Positions 8,228-17,552 of a stretch of DNA of 64,000 bases are shown here, piece after piece (position 1 is the first letter of the stretch; the number at the start of each line of letters is the position of its first letter). This DNA is from Bosea sp. ANAM02. Lineage in GTDB: Bacteria > Pseudomonadota > Alphaproteobacteria > Rhizobiales > Beijerinckiaceae. The notes below the pieces were generated by a model that did no database searches, was not told the DNA's origin, and saw only the letters and a list, made by a program, of their open reading frames with translations. The translations under genes were made by a program, and so were the position numbers. The stretch covers positions 4,244,001-4,308,000 of the forward strand of contig NZ_AP022848.1 of the NCBI RefSeq assembly GCF_011764485.1, written 5' to 3'.

Positions 8228-8871
8228 GGATCGGCCCCGCTCTGCCTGAGCCGCCCGGCCCAGGCGACAGTCGCCGCGGCCATGGTGGCGAGATGGTCGG
8301 TGGTCGAGAAGCCGGATATCCGCTTCCGCGGCTTCAGATCATGGTCGCCGTCCTCCAGCCAGAGGATATCGATCGCCGGTGAAAGCGCATAGGCCGAGAC
8401 TTCCTCTCGCGTGCCGAACGCGTCCCGCGTTCCCTGCACTATGAGCGTCGGGGTCTTCAGGTCAGCGAGATGCACGGTGCGCAACTGCCCGGGCTTTCCG
8501 GGCGGATGGAAGGGATAGCCCAGGCATAGCAGGCCGCCGATCCGGCCGCTTTCGAAGAGCGCGTCAGCCACCATGCTGGCGACGCGGCCGCCCATCGACT
8601 TGCCGCCGATGATGAGCGTTCCCGAAGCGCCCAGCGCGTCGATGGCGGTGAGATATTGCGGGTTCAGCTTCTCGGCGCGCGGCGGCGGCGGGCGCGAGGT
8701 TCCGCTGCGCCGCGCCGCCATGTAGTCGAACTCGAAGCGGGCGACGCGAAAGCCTGCCCCGGCCAGTGCTTTCGCGGCCGCCGTCATCGCAGACGAATCC
8801 ATCGGGGCTCCGGCGCCGTGCGCGAGCAGGATCGTCACATCGGCGTCGTCGGGGCCATCGAACAGAAACAT
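8224..8871 (-). CDS. Alpha/beta hydrolase of the KANL3/Tex30 (dienelactone hydrolase-like) family
   Basis: A 215-residue alpha/beta hydrolase. Features are an oxyanion-hole region LLAHGAGAPMDS near residue 18, the nucleophile elbow GKSMGGRVAS (Ser) near residue 95, an acidic residue in QGTRDAFG and the catalytic His in DGDHDLKP. This spacing and short length match the small bacterial hydrolases related to KANL3/Tex30. Their substrates are mostly unknown. On the minus strand it follows selO with a 23-bp gap, so the two may be cotranscribed. ATG 8871 is used; a GTG lies one codon upstream. Its end overlaps the end of the amidase gene on the other strand. Confidence 0.78.
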   Translation of the reverse strand: MFLFDGPDDADVTILLAHGAGAPMDSSAMTAAAKALAGAGFRVARFEFDYMAARRSGTSRPPPPRAEKLNPQYLTAIDALGASGTLIIGGKSMGGRVASMVADALFESGRIGGLLCLGYPFHPPGKPGQLRTVHLADLKTPTLIVQGTRDAFGTREEVSAYALSPAIDILWLEDGDHDLKPRKRISGFSTTDHLATMAAATVAWAGRLRQSGADP

Positions 8872-8894
8872 CACGCCGTCCCGCCTTCAGCCGG

Positions 8895-10364
8895 TCAGGT
8901 CCCGCAGAACGTCGCCAGGACGCGCTCATGCACGGCCGGTGGACGTTCATAATCTTCACGGCCCGGCTGCGCCTCGAAAGGCCTCGCCAGGACAGCGACG
9001 AGGGCTTCGAAGGGAGCGAAATCGTCGCGTTCGACCGCGGCCTCGATCACGGCCTCGACCTGATGGTTGCGCGGAATGTAGAGTGGATTGACCCGCAGCA
9101 TCGCATCCCGGCGCGCCTCGGCCGAGGCCGTCTCACGCTGCAGGCGCTGGCGCCAACGACCCTCCCAGGCGTCGAAAGCGGCTGGGTCCTTGAAGAGGCT
9201 GCGACAGGATTCCGCGACATCCTGCCCGGCCGCTTCGCTGAGGCGCCGGAAGACCAGCGTGAAATCGGCTTCGCCGGCCTGCATTGCATCGAGCAGGCCC
9301 TTGATTAGCGCGACATCCTCCTCTTCCGCCATGGCGAGGCCGAGCTTGCGGCGGAAGCCCGCGATCAGATGCCCCTGGAACTGCGGATCGAACCGGTCGA
9401 GGGCCGCTTGCGCGATCGGCACGGCCTTGTCGATGTCCTCGTCCAGCAACGGCAGCAGCGTCTCGGCGAAGCGGGTGAGGTTCCAGCGGGCGATCGGTGG
9501 CTGGTTGGCATAGGCGTAGCGGCCATGCTCGTCGATCGAGCTGAACACGGTCGTCGGATGATAGGCGTCCATGAACGCGCAGGGGCCGTAATCGATGGTT
9601 TCGCCGGCGATCGACATGTTGTCCGTGTTCATCACGCCGTGGATGAAGCCGATCGTCATCCACTGCGCGACGAGCGCGGCCTGCGCGGCGACCACCGCCT
9701 CGAGCAAGGCGAGATAACGACCCTCGCCGGCGCATGCCGGGTAATGGCGCGCAATGACATGGTCGGCGAGCAGGCGCAGAGCCTCGACATCGCCGCGGAC
9801 GGCGAAATACTGGAAGGTGCCGATCCGGATATGGCTGGAGGCGACGCGGGTCAGGATGGCGCCCGGCAGCAGGGTCTCGCGCCGTACGGGTTCGCCGGTC
9901 AGGACAGCGGCGAGCGAGCGCGTCGTCGGGACGCCCAGCGCCGCCATCGCCTCGCTGACGATATATTCCCGCAGCACCGGCCCGAGCGCGGCGCGGCCAT
10001 CGCCCCGGCGCGAGAACGGGGTCGGCCCCGCGCCCTTGAGTTGGAGATCATGGCGTCTGCCGTCGCGGCCAGCCACTTCACCGAGCAGGATCGCGCGGCC
10101 GTCGCCGAGCTGAGGGCTGAAGCCGCCGAACTGGTGGCCGGCATAGGCTGTCGCGATCGACGCCGCCCCGTCCGGCAGACGATTGCCGGACAACGTCGCC
10201 ACGCCCTCCGGCCCCTTGAGCCAGTCGGGGTCGAGCCCGAGCTCCGCTGCGAGCGGCACGTTCAGCCGGATCAGCCGCGGCGCCGCAACCGGCGTCGGGG
10301 CGACCACCGCGTAGAAGCGCTGCGGCAGGCGCGCATAGGAATTGTCGAAGGCGATCGGGTTCAT
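8895..10364 (-). CDS. selO: Protein adenylyltransferase SelO (YdiU family)
   Basis: A 489-residue SelO pseudokinase. Known members transfer AMP from ATP to Ser, Thr or Tyr of redox proteins. Diagnostic segments are [16 protein letters not shown] at the N-terminus, [19 protein letters not shown] near residue 78, and [19 protein letters not shown], which holds the metal-binding Asn/Asp pair. The C-terminus ends TFCGT, so the penultimate region has a Cys, comparable to the Cys or Sec position in the family. Length is close to the E. coli protein. ATG 10364 is preferred to a GTG eight codons upstream because [10 protein letters not shown] matches the usual start. It is followed on the same strand by the small hydrolase. 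Confidence 0.92.
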   Translation of the reverse strand: MNPIAFDNSYARLPQRFYAVVAPTPVAAPRLIRLNVPLAAELGLDPDWLKGPEGVATLSGNRLPDGAASIATAYAGHQFGGFSPQLGDGRAILLGEVAGRDGRRHDLQLKGAGPTPFSRRGDGRAALGPVLREYIVSEAMAALGVPTTRSLAAVLTGEPVRRETLLPGAILTRVASSHIRIGTFQYFAVRGDVEALRLLADHVIARHYPACAGEGRYLALLEAVVAAQAALVAQWMTIGFIHGVMNTDNMSIAGETIDYGPCAFMDAYHPTTVFSSIDEHGRYAYANQPPIARWNLTRFAETLLPLLDEDIDKAVPIAQAALDRFDPQFQGHLIAGFRRKLGLAMAEEEDVALIKGLLDAMQAGEADFTLVFRRLSEAAGQDVAESCRSLFKDPAAFDAWEGRWRQRLQRETASAEARRDAMLRVNPLYIPRNHQVEAVIEAAVERDDFAPFEALVAVLARPFEAQPGREDYERPPAVHERVLATFCGT

Positions 10365-10453
10365 CGCTGGAAGATAAGCGCGGAACACAGCCGCGCAACA
10401 CGCAGGCGTGGGCCGCCGTCCATGCGATCAGACCGCATGGGCATGCGCAAGCC

Positions 10454-11980
10454 TCAGCCGGACGACTTGCCCCAATCAGCCGGCGGGAAGCTCGGACTGC
10501 CATAGGGGTAATAATCCGCCAGGGTCAGGTTCTCGTAGGCCAGCGCGTCGAGATGAACCGTGCCCATGAAGGGCTCGGGCGGCTCGACCAGCAGGATCGT
10601 CGGCGTGAAGCCGCTATCGTCGAAGCCCCGGCGGAAATGGACCCGCGACTTGATCGCGATCACGTCGAACTCGTCCGGCGCGAGTCCGATCTGCCAGAGC
10701 TCCGAAGGCTCGATGATCTGGACGAGATAGGGGCTGAGCACCAGCAGGTTGCCCTTGCCGAATTCGACGCAGATCCAGTCCTTGCCGTCGCCGCGCGCGG
10801 TCGTCGCCGGCCCGATGGAGCGCAGCGTCCCGGTGATGCGGATGGGCGCCCCGGCCGATTCGTCGAACAGGCCGCCGATCTCGGCATCGAACGGATCGCC
10901 CGGCCTTGCGCCGGACTCGATCACGGAACGAACCACGTCCGGCGAAGCGATGGTCGCGACCAGCGTGCGTTCGAGCTTCTGCGCGACGATCTCCTGGAGC
11001 AGCCAGGTCGCATAGCCCGAACGGTCGCTGTAATCGGCGAGGAGGACAGGCCCTTTGCCGGCGGTCACGGCCGCGCGGGCCTCGGCGACCGCTTCCTTCG
11101 TCTTGTAGATCTTCACGGTATCGAGCAGCGACCGGCGCCGGCGCCAGGTCCATTCGGCCATGTCGCGGAGGACGCGCTCGGCGAGCTCCGGATCGTCGTT
11201 GGTCAGCACCTGCAGCGCCATGCCGGCATCGGGAACGTCCGACCACGGGAAGCCGAAGAACACGTTGACGAAGACATCCGGCTCGCGCGCCTCCCAGATC
11301 AGGGCACGCTGGATCAGGTCGGACCAGGGCGAGGCGCCGGTCCACATCACCACGGTCGGCGCGATGATTGGGATGCGCAGGGTGCGATGCACCGGCTTGA
11401 AGCTGCCGCGGATCGCCCGGACCAGCATGCGTGCCGCGCGCTCGCCCTGCAGATGCATGTCGTAATGCGGGAAATATTTCACGCAGAACGCCATGTCGGC
11501 CTGCGCGAGGAACGCCTCGTCCTCGTTGCCGTGCGGGTCGAAGGTCGCGGTGATGAAGGCTTTCCGGCCGACGACCTCGCGGACGCGCCGGGCGATATCG
11601 GCCTCGGGCCGCGGCACGCCGCGCACCGCGAGCGCCCCATGCAGCGCGAGATAGACGCCGTCGAGATCGGGCTGCGCCTTCAGTTCCTCGATCATGAGGC
11701 CCATGAAATGCTCATAGGCATCCTCGGTCACCCAGCCCGAGCCCGTGCCAGTGCGCGGCCAGAGCGGCGAGGTGATGCCGACCAGCTCGACATCCTCGAA
11801 CTCGCGGGCAACCTGCACGAAGCCGCCCATATAGCCCTTCGGATCGGTGGCGAGGAGGGCCTCGCCGGAGGCTGGCGATCCCGGGTAGATGAAATCCTCC
11901 CTCGTCGTGTCGTTGGGGAGGAAGGTCACCGTCTCGTGGGAGAACTGAAGGACGGCGATGCGAATCCTGGAATGTGTCAC
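10454..11980 (-). CDS. M81 family metallopeptidase (MlrC-like)
   Basis: A 508-residue protein of the M81/MlrC family, named after the microcystin-degrading enzyme. Recognisable parts are the N-terminal IAVLQFSHETVTFLP (His/Glu of the metal site), the YLALHGALAV segment, TATFDPHGNE, and a C-terminal domain from about residue 315 (PVLLADYSDRSGYATWLLQ). Members are common in soil alphaproteobacteria, usually beside peptide or amino-acid transporters, and most have unknown substrates. Translation starts at GTG 11980; no better start is present before the HET motif. A sigma70-like promoter lies upstream at 12058-12087. It may be first in a minus-strand unit with selO and the hydrolase (89-bp gap). 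Confidence 0.85.
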   Translation of the reverse strand: MTHSRIRIAVLQFSHETVTFLPNDTTREDFIYPGSPASGEALLATDPKGYMGGFVQVAREFEDVELVGITSPLWPRTGTGSGWVTEDAYEHFMGLMIEELKAQPDLDGVYLALHGALAVRGVPRPEADIARRVREVVGRKAFITATFDPHGNEDEAFLAQADMAFCVKYFPHYDMHLQGERAARMLVRAIRGSFKPVHRTLRIPIIAPTVVMWTGASPWSDLIQRALIWEAREPDVFVNVFFGFPWSDVPDAGMALQVLTNDDPELAERVLRDMAEWTWRRRRSLLDTVKIYKTKEAVAEARAAVTAGKGPVLLADYSDRSGYATWLLQEIVAQKLERTLVATIASPDVVRSVIESGARPGDPFDAEIGGLFDESAGAPIRITGTLRSIGPATTARGDGKDWICVEFGKGNLLVLSPYLVQIIEPSELWQIGLAPDEFDVIAIKSRVHFRRGFDDSGFTPTILLVEPPEPFMGTVHLDALAYENLTLADYYPYGSPSFPPADWGKSSG

Positions 11981-12057
11981 AGCGGCCTTGCGTCGTGGAA
12001 TTCAGCGAAACGGATAGCCATCCCGCGCCGGAAGCGCGCTGCGATCCCAATCCGCCG

Positions 12058-12087
12058 ATTCTAGGATGGTGAAAATGACGGGGGCAA
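12058..12087 (-). promoter_or_regulatory. Predicted sigma70-type promoter for the M81 peptidase gene
   Basis: On the minus strand TTGCCC (12082-12087) and TAGAAT (12058-12063) are separated by 18 bp, about 80 bp upstream of the GTG start at 11980. The -35 box falls within a 17-bp near-palindrome GGGCAAG-CGG-CTTGCCC (12082-12098), a possible operator. This is a sequence match only. Confidence 0.45.
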
Positions 12088-12349
12088 GCGGCTTGCCCTG
12101 CCTGAAACGCAGGGTGGCCCCTGCCGGGACCGCATGCGCTCTTTCGACGCGCGTGCACAGCGCATGGGTGGCCTGATCCAAGCGAGCGTTGAGATCGCGC
12201 CGGGCCATCCCATATCGCGGGTGCGGTCGACGGCCGCTCCGCTTTCCCCTCCCCGCGGAGCCTTGCCGTCCCGTTCCCCTCGAGACCTTTTGGCCGCGTG
12301 CCAACGGTTTCCCCTTGGCCGGCTCCTTTCGAGGATGCCGGCCTTTTTT
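12088..12349 (+). other. Candidate small RNA region ending in an orphan terminator
   Basis: The gap 11981-12442 has no convincing protein gene. On the plus strand it contains a stem CATGCGCT/AGCGCATG (12133-12140 with 12159-12166), the hairpin CCCTGC/GCAGGG (12096-12101 with 12109-12114), and a classical intrinsic terminator at 12317-12349. No plus-strand gene lies upstream for almost 4 kb (the previous plus-strand gene ends at 8227), so the terminator has no coding partner. The simplest reading is a small RNA gene, or a terminator for antisense transcription out of the M81 region. No known RNA family was recognised and no strong plus-strand promoter was found. Confidence 0.3.
12317..12349 (+). 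terminator. Strong intrinsic terminator with no upstream gene on its strand
   Basis: GGCCGGC (12317-12323) pairs with GCCGGCC (12337-12343), continued inward by TCCT/AGGA around a TTCG tetraloop (12328-12331), with one unpaired T at 12336. Six T residues follow immediately (12344-12349). This is a textbook plus-strand rho-independent terminator and the clearest one in the window. Confidence 0.8.
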
Positions 12350-12442
12350 GCCTTTGGGGGCCGGCGCCCGCCGCAGGACGGAACCATTGACGAAAGGCCG
12401 ACGGCCCGTTGTGGCTTCTCCTCCTTCGACTCCATCCCGCGT

Positions 12443-13336
12443 GTGACCTTGCCGACCAGACCGCCTTCCTCGAACGCCCATTCCCGCGGCGTCCTGCTCG
12501 TCTTCGCCGCGACCGTCGCCTGGAGCGCCAGCGGCATCTATGCGCGCCTGCTGACGACGGATGCCTGGACGGCGATCGCCTGGCGCTCGCTCTTTGCCGC
12601 GATATTCCTGATCGTCCCGATGGTCCTGTTCGGCGGCGCGGGGACACGGCGGCAATGGAAGACGACGTTCGCTCCCGCAGGCCTCGCCCTGATCGCCTGC
12701 CAGACGATCAGCCAGGCGGCCTTCATCGGCGCCTATTACACGACCAGCGTGGCGAATGTGGCGGTGATCTACGCGACCGCGCCTTTCATCGCAGCCGTCC
12801 TGGGCTGGCTGATCCTGAAGGAGCCGATCGCCTGGCGCGCGATGGCGGCAGGGCTCGTCTGCCTCGCCGGCGTCGCGATCATCATCTCCGCCTCATGGGG
12901 TGCCGGCCGGCTCGTCGGCGACCTGCTCGCCCTCTTGATGACGGTGACCTTCGCGGTGGTCATCGTCGTGCCGCGGCTGGATCCGGAACTGCCGGCGATG
13001 CCGCCGATCTTCGTCAGCGCATTGCTCGCCTTCCTGCTCTTCGCGCCGTTCAGCTCCGCTGGCTCGCTCGACGCCCACAACCTCACGGTGCTGGCGGCCT
13101 TCGGCGCGACGAATTTCTCGATCGCGCTGGTGCTGTTCATCATCGGCGCCCGGCGCCTGCCACCGGCCGAGTCGGCCCTGATCGGCACCACCGAGATCGT
13201 CATGACCCCTGTCTGGGTCTGGCTCCTGTTCTCCGAGCAGCCTCCGGCCGCCACCCTGATAGGCGGTTCCGTGATCCTCGCGGCGGTGCTCTGGTACACG
13301 ATCTCAGAACTCAGGCGCAGTCATGAGCGGCGCTGA
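12443..13336 (+). CDS. DMT-superfamily (EamA) transporter
   Basis: A 297-residue inner-membrane protein with ten hydrophobic segments arranged as two EamA repeats (about residues 14-145 and 155-290). RGVLLVFAATVAWSASGIYARLL starts the first repeat (hydrophobic core of TM1), and the paired signatures include YATAPFIAAVLGWLILKEPI and TTEIVMTPVWVWLLFSEQPP. EamA proteins usually export metabolites such as amino acids or purines; the substrate here is unknown. The start is uncertain: GTG 12443 gives a normal length and sits right before TM1, while the longer reading frame from 12134 would run through the terminator at 12317-12349 and encodes non-homologous sequence. Confidence 0.82.
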   Translation: MTLPTRPPSSNAHSRGVLLVFAATVAWSASGIYARLLTTDAWTAIAWRSLFAAIFLIVPMVLFGGAGTRRQWKTTFAPAGLALIACQTISQAAFIGAYYTTSVANVAVIYATAPFIAAVLGWLILKEPIAWRAMAAGLVCLAGVAIIISASWGAGRLVGDLLALLMTVTFAVVIVVPRLDPELPAMPPIFVSALLAFLLFAPFSSAGSLDAHNLTVLAAFGATNFSIALVLFIIGARRLPPAESALIGTTEIVMTPVWVWLLFSEQPPAATLIGGSVILAAVLWYTISELRRSHERR

Positions 13337-13359
13337 GGGAGGGGCATCGCCGGGCGATA

Positions 13360-13387
13360 TTGACAGGTCTCGTATCCGGGATACCAC
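13360..13387 (+). promoter_or_regulatory. Predicted promoter with operator for the aldehyde dehydrogenase-amidase pair
   Basis: A perfect -35 TTGACA (13360-13365) is followed after 16 bp by TACCAC (13382-13387). A 13-bp palindrome GTATCC-G-GGATAC (13372-13384) fills the spacer, as repressor operators often do. A second small palindrome, ATCGCC-G-GGCGAT (13346-13358), lies just upstream. The site is about 105 bp before the GTG start at 13492. The regulator is not identified. Confidence 0.45.
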
Positions 13388-13491
13388 AGGCCGGACGATG
13401 CCGGGCGCCTCGCGCGGGCTCTCATCCTTGCGATACGGCTGCCTGCCTGAAGGAGCCGCTCGCCGACACCAGACGACGACCGAGGCCTGAC

Positions 13492-14931
13492 GTGAAGACC
13501 TACCGCAATTTCATCGCCAATGAATGGCGCGATGCCGTGGACGGCGAGCATATCGACGTCCGCAACCCCTCGAGCGGCCAGGTGCTGGCGAAGCTCGCAC
13601 GCGGCAGGCAGGAGGACGTCGATCTCGCGGTCGCCGCCGCCCGCCAGGCGCTCTCGGGCGAATGGGGCCGGCTGACCGCGACCGAGCGCGGGCGCATCCT
13701 CAGCCGGATCGCGACCGGCGTGCTCGCGAAGATCGACCTCCTGACCGAAATCGAGGCGCGCGATGTCGGCAAGCCATTGACGCAGGCGCGGGCCGATGTC
13801 GTGGCGCTCGCACGCTATCTCGAATTCTACGGCGCCTCCGCCGACAAGGTGCATGGCGACACCATTCCCTATCAGAACGGCTTCACCGTCCTGACGGTCT
13901 ACGAACCGCATGGCGTCACCGGGCATATCATCCCGTGGAACTACCCGATGCAGATCCTCGGCCGCAGCCTCGGCGCGGCGCTGGCCATGGGCAATGCCGC
14001 CGTGGTCAAGCCGGCGGAGGAAGCCTGCCTGACCATCCTCGAATTCGCGGCGATCGCGCAGGAGGCGGGACTGCCGGCCGGCGCGCTGAACATCGTCACC
14101 GGCTTTGGCGCCGAGGCCGGGGCGGCACTCTCCGCGCATACCGACGTCAATCACATCTCCTTCACCGGCTCGGCCCGTACCGGCGAGATGGTGCAGGCTG
14201 CCGCCGCCCGCAACGCCGTGCCGGTGACGCTGGAGCTCGGAGGCAAGTCGGCGCAAGTGGTCTTCGCCGATGCCGATCTCGACCGGGCGGTGCCCTTCCT
14301 GGTCAATGCCGGCATCCAGAATGCCGGCCAGACCTGCTCGGCCTCCTCGCGCATCCTCGTCGAGCGTTCCGTCTATGAGGATGTCATCGCCCGCATGAGC
14401 GAAAAATACCGGGCCCTCAAGGTCGGCCCCGCCGAAGCCGACCTCTCCGTCGGCCCTGTGGTCTCGCAGCGCCAGAAGGCCATCGTCGAGGATTTCCTCG
14501 GCGTCGCCCGCAAGGATGGCCTTAAGGTCGCGGCGCAGGGCACGATCGTCCCGGATGCCCCGGCCGAGGGCGCCTATGTCGCGCCAACCCTGCTGCGCGA
14601 CGTCCCGCCCGATCACAAGCTGGCGCAGGAAGAGATTTTCGGCCCCGTGCAGGTGATCATGCCCTTCGACAGCGAGGAGGAGGCGCTCGCGCTTGCCAAC
14701 GGCACGCCCTACGGGCTGGTCTGCGGCATCTGGACGAGCGATGGCGGCCGGCAGCTGCGCATGGCGCGCGCCGCGCAGGCGGGCCAGGTCTTCATCAACA
14801 ATTATGGAGCCGGCGGCGGCGTCGAGCTGCCCTTCGGCGGCGTCAAGAAATCGGGCCATGGCCGCGAGAAGGGCTTCGAGGCCCTCTACGGCTTCGCCAG
14901 TATGAAGACCATTTCGATCTTCCACGGCTAA
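13492..14931 (+). CDS. NAD(P)-dependent aldehyde dehydrogenase
   Basis: A 479-residue aldehyde dehydrogenase. Visible landmarks are the N-terminal IANEWRDAVDGEHIDVRNPSS, cofactor segment PWNYPMQILGRSLGAALAMG, FTGSARTGEMV, general-base Glu248 in VTLELGGKSAQ and nucleophilic Cys282 in NAGQTCSASSRI. The terminal GVKKSGHGREKG is also typical. It oxidises an aldehyde to an acid with NAD(P)+; the substrate is not deducible. GTG 13492 gives the usual family length, and the in-frame extension to 13360 would begin inside the predicted promoter. The amidase 55 bp downstream may share its transcript, suggesting amide or semialdehyde catabolism. Confidence 0.9.
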   Translation: MKTYRNFIANEWRDAVDGEHIDVRNPSSGQVLAKLARGRQEDVDLAVAAARQALSGEWGRLTATERGRILSRIATGVLAKIDLLTEIEARDVGKPLTQARADVVALARYLEFYGASADKVHGDTIPYQNGFTVLTVYEPHGVTGHIIPWNYPMQILGRSLGAALAMGNAAVVKPAEEACLTILEFAAIAQEAGLPAGALNIVTGFGAEAGAALSAHTDVNHISFTGSARTGEMVQAAAARNAVPVTLELGGKSAQVVFADADLDRAVPFLVNAGIQNAGQTCSASSRILVERSVYEDVIARMSEKYRALKVGPAEADLSVGPVVSQRQKAIVEDFLGVARKDGLKVAAQGTIVPDAPAEGAYVAPTLLRDVPPDHKLAQEEIFGPVQVIMPFDSEEEALALANGTPYGLVCGIWTSDGGRQLRMARAAQAGQVFINNYGAGGGVELPFGGVKKSGHGREKGFEALYGFASMKTISIFHG

Positions 14932-14986
14932 TACCGCTTCGAGCGCTTTGAGCTGTTGGAAGACCGGACCTGACGAGAGCGACCCC

Positions 14987-16378
14987 ATGACCGAACTAGC
15001 CGACCTGACCGCCGTCGCTCTCGTCGAAGCCTATCGCACACGCAGGCTTTCGCCCGTCGAGGTGACCGATGCCGTGATCGCACGCATCGAAGCCTGGGAG
15101 CCGCAGCTCAACGCGCTCTGGGCCTATGATCCGGAGGCGGCTCGCGAAAGCGCGCGGCTCTCCGAAGCGCGCTGGATGAAGGGCGAACCGCTCGGCGCGA
15201 TCGACGGCGTGCCCGTGACGATCAAGGAGAACATCGCGACGAAGGGGACGCCGGTCCCGCTCGGCACCGCAGCCGTGACGCTCGTGCCCGCGGCCACTGA
15301 CGCGCCCCCCGCGGCACGCACGCGCGAAGCGGGTGGCGTCATCCTCGCCAAGACGACCATGCCCGATTACGGCATGCTCTCCTCCGGCCTGTCGAGCTTC
15401 CACAAGCTGGCCCGCAACCCCTGGGACCTCTCGACCAATCCCGGCGGTTCCAGCGCCGGCGCCGGTGCGGCCGCCGCCGCCGGCTACGGCCCCTTGCATA
15501 TCGGCACCGATATCGGCGGCTCGATCCGTCTGCCGGCAGGCTGGTGCGGCCTCGTCGGCCTCAAGCCCTCGGCCGGGCGCCTGCCGATCGACCCGCCCTT
15601 CATCGGGCGTGCCGCCGGGCCGATGACGCGCACCGTCGCCGACACCGCGCTCTACATGTCGGTGCTGACCAGGCCGGACCGGCGCGACACCATGGCCCTG
15701 CCCTATCAGGAGATCGACTGGCTCAACCTGACCGGCTCGGTGAAGGGGCTGAAGATCGGCCTGTGGCTGGATGCCGGCTTCGGCCAGGAGGTCGGCGCGG
15801 AGACGCTCGCCGCCGTGCAGGACGCCGCGGCACGGCTCGCCGATGCCGGGGCGACCATCGTGCCGATCGCGCCCTTCCTGACCCGGACCATGATCGACGG
15901 GCTCGACCGCTTCTGGCGCGCGCGCGGCTATGAGGACGTCTCGCGGCTGCCGCCGGAGCAGCAGGCCAAGATCCTGCCCTATATCTTCAACTGGATCGTG
16001 ACCGCCAAGGACTTCACCGGGGGTGAAGTCTATACCGGCTTCGCCCAGATCGAAGCGATGCGCAACGCGCTCCATGGCGCACTCAAGGACGTCGATTTCA
16101 TCATCTCGCCAACGGCGCCCGAGCCGTCCTTTCCAGCGGAATGGGCTTCGCCGCTCAACGATCCGCAGCGGCCCTTCGAGCATATCGCGTTCACGGTCTC
16201 GGCCAATATGGGCGGCCAGCCGGCCGTGTCGCTCAATTGCGGCTACTCCGGCGGCGGACTGCCGATCGGCCTGCAGATCATCGGCCAGTCCTTCGACGAT
16301 ATCGGCGTGCTGCGGCTCGCCCGTGCCTTCGAGGAGATACGCGCGCCGTCGCGGCCGTGGCCGCAGCTCGCAGGCTGA
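14987..16378 (+). CDS. Amidase signature family hydrolase (second amidase)
   Basis: A 463-residue amidase signature enzyme. The triad is represented by Lys in VTIKENIA, cis-Ser in NPGGSSAGAGA and catalytic Ser in GTDIGGSIRLPAGWCG. A long central insertion (about residues 250-380) differs from the amidase at 6848, so substrates probably differ. It carries no signal peptide and no GatB/GatC partner, so a catabolic role is likely. It lies 55 bp behind the aldehyde dehydrogenase and ends one base before the convergent alanine dehydrogenase. ATG 14987 is used; the in-frame extension from 14948 adds a poorly conserved Cys/Trp-rich leader. Confidence 0.86.
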   Translation: MTELADLTAVALVEAYRTRRLSPVEVTDAVIARIEAWEPQLNALWAYDPEAARESARLSEARWMKGEPLGAIDGVPVTIKENIATKGTPVPLGTAAVTLVPAATDAPPAARTREAGGVILAKTTMPDYGMLSSGLSSFHKLARNPWDLSTNPGGSSAGAGAAAAAGYGPLHIGTDIGGSIRLPAGWCGLVGLKPSAGRLPIDPPFIGRAAGPMTRTVADTALYMSVLTRPDRRDTMALPYQEIDWLNLTGSVKGLKIGLWLDAGFGQEVGAETLAAVQDAAARLADAGATIVPIAPFLTRTMIDGLDRFWRARGYEDVSRLPPEQQAKILPYIFNWIVTAKDFTGGEVYTGFAQIEAMRNALHGALKDVDFIISPTAPEPSFPAEWASPLNDPQRPFEHIAFTVSANMGGQPAVSLNCGYSGGGLPIGLQIIGQSFDDIGVLRLARAFEEIRAPSRPWPQLAG

Positions 16379-16379
16379 G

Positions 16380-17495
16380 TCACGCCGCCAGCGCGGCCTG
16401 GGCCGGCTCGTAGGATCGGCGCAGGCTTTCCGCGACCTGGGCATTGGTGATCCGGCCGCGATGAACGTTCAGCCCGGCGGCGAGATGCGGGTCGCTGCGG
16501 ATCGCATCCAGGCCGCCCGCGGCCAGCGCCAGTCCGAAGGGGAGCGTCGCGTTGTTCAGCGCATAGCTCGACGTCAACGGCACGGCGCCCGGCATATTGG
16601 CGACGCAGTAATGGATCACGCCGTCGACCTCGAAGGTCGGGTCCGCATGGGTGGTCGGATGGGAGGTCTCGAAGCAGCCGCCCTGGTCGATCGCGACATC
16701 GACGAGGACCGCGCCACGCTTCATCCGGGAGAGCAGTGCGCGTGATACCAGGCGTGGCGCCGCCGCGCCCGGGATGAGCACGGCGCCGATCACGACATCG
16801 GCGGCGAGGATTTCCTCCTCGATCGCATGGAGCGTCGAGAAGCGCGTGCGCGCCCTGCCGCCGAAATGCTCGTCGAGCTGCCGCAAGCGCGGCAGCGAGC
16901 GGTCGAGGATCACGACATCGGCGCCGAGGCCGGCGGCCATCCGCGCCGCATGGGTGCCGACGACGCCGCCGCCGATGATGGCGAAGCGCGCCGGCGGCAC
17001 GCCCGGCACGCCACCGATCAGCACGCCCCGTCCACCGGCATGGCGCTGAAGGCAGCGCCCGGCGGCCTCGATCGCGAGCCGCCCGGCCACCTCGCTCATC
17101 GGCGCCAGCAAGGGCAAGCCGCCGGCCTTGTCGGTCACCGTCTCGTAGGCGACCGCGGTCACACCGGACTTGAGGAGGCCTTCCGTCTGTTCCGGATCGG
17201 GCGCGAGATGGAGATAGGTGAAGAGGATCTGCCCTTCACGCAGTTGCACCCATTCCGAGGGTTGCGGCTCCTTGACCTTCACGACCAGCTCGGCCCTGGC
17301 GAAGACCTCGGCGGCGCTCGCGACGATCTTCGCGCCGGCCGCTTCATAGGCAGGGTCGGGAGCGGATATCCCGGCTCCAGCGCCGGTCTCGACCAGAACC
17401 TCGTGGCCGGCCGCCGCATATTCGCGCACGGCCTCCGGGGTCAGACCAACCCGGTATTCGTGGACCTTGATCTCCCTGGGCACACCGACGCGCAT
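16380..17495 (-). CDS. ald: Alanine dehydrogenase
   Basis: A 371-residue NAD-dependent alanine dehydrogenase, which interconverts L-alanine and pyruvate plus ammonium. Signature features are the start MRVGVPREIKVHEYRVGLTP, the substrate-binding Lys in VVKVKEPQ, catalytic His in FTYLHLAPD, the Rossmann motif IIGGGVVGTHAARMA near residue 172 and catalytic Asp in LVDVAIDQGGC. Length equals that of the mycobacterial enzyme. A purine-rich GGAGGAAGTG precedes ATG 17495, and a GTG one codon upstream is less likely. It is in line with coxL (minus strand, 57-bp gap), so cotranscription is possible. It could assimilate ammonium released by the nearby amidases. Confidence 0.94.
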   Translation of the reverse strand: MRVGVPREIKVHEYRVGLTPEAVREYAAAGHEVLVETGAGAGISAPDPAYEAAGAKIVASAAEVFARAELVVKVKEPQPSEWVQLREGQILFTYLHLAPDPEQTEGLLKSGVTAVAYETVTDKAGGLPLLAPMSEVAGRLAIEAAGRCLQRHAGGRGVLIGGVPGVPPARFAIIGGGVVGTHAARMAAGLGADVVILDRSLPRLRQLDEHFGGRARTRFSTLHAIEEEILAADVVIGAVLIPGAAAPRLVSRALLSRMKRGAVLVDVAIDQGGCFETSHPTTHADPTFEVDGVIHYCVANMPGAVPLTSSYALNNATLPFGLALAAGGLDAIRSDPHLAAGLNVHRGRITNAQVAESLRRSYEPAQAALAA

Positions 17496-17552
17496 CACTT
17501 CCTCCCCGTTATCGTTGGATTGTTATGATCCCGCGCCGGCATCAGCGCGCTG

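Noticed and set aside
12134-12442. N-terminal extension of the DMT transporter
   Set aside because: It would run through the intrinsic terminator at 12317-12349 and adds about 100 residues without membrane character.
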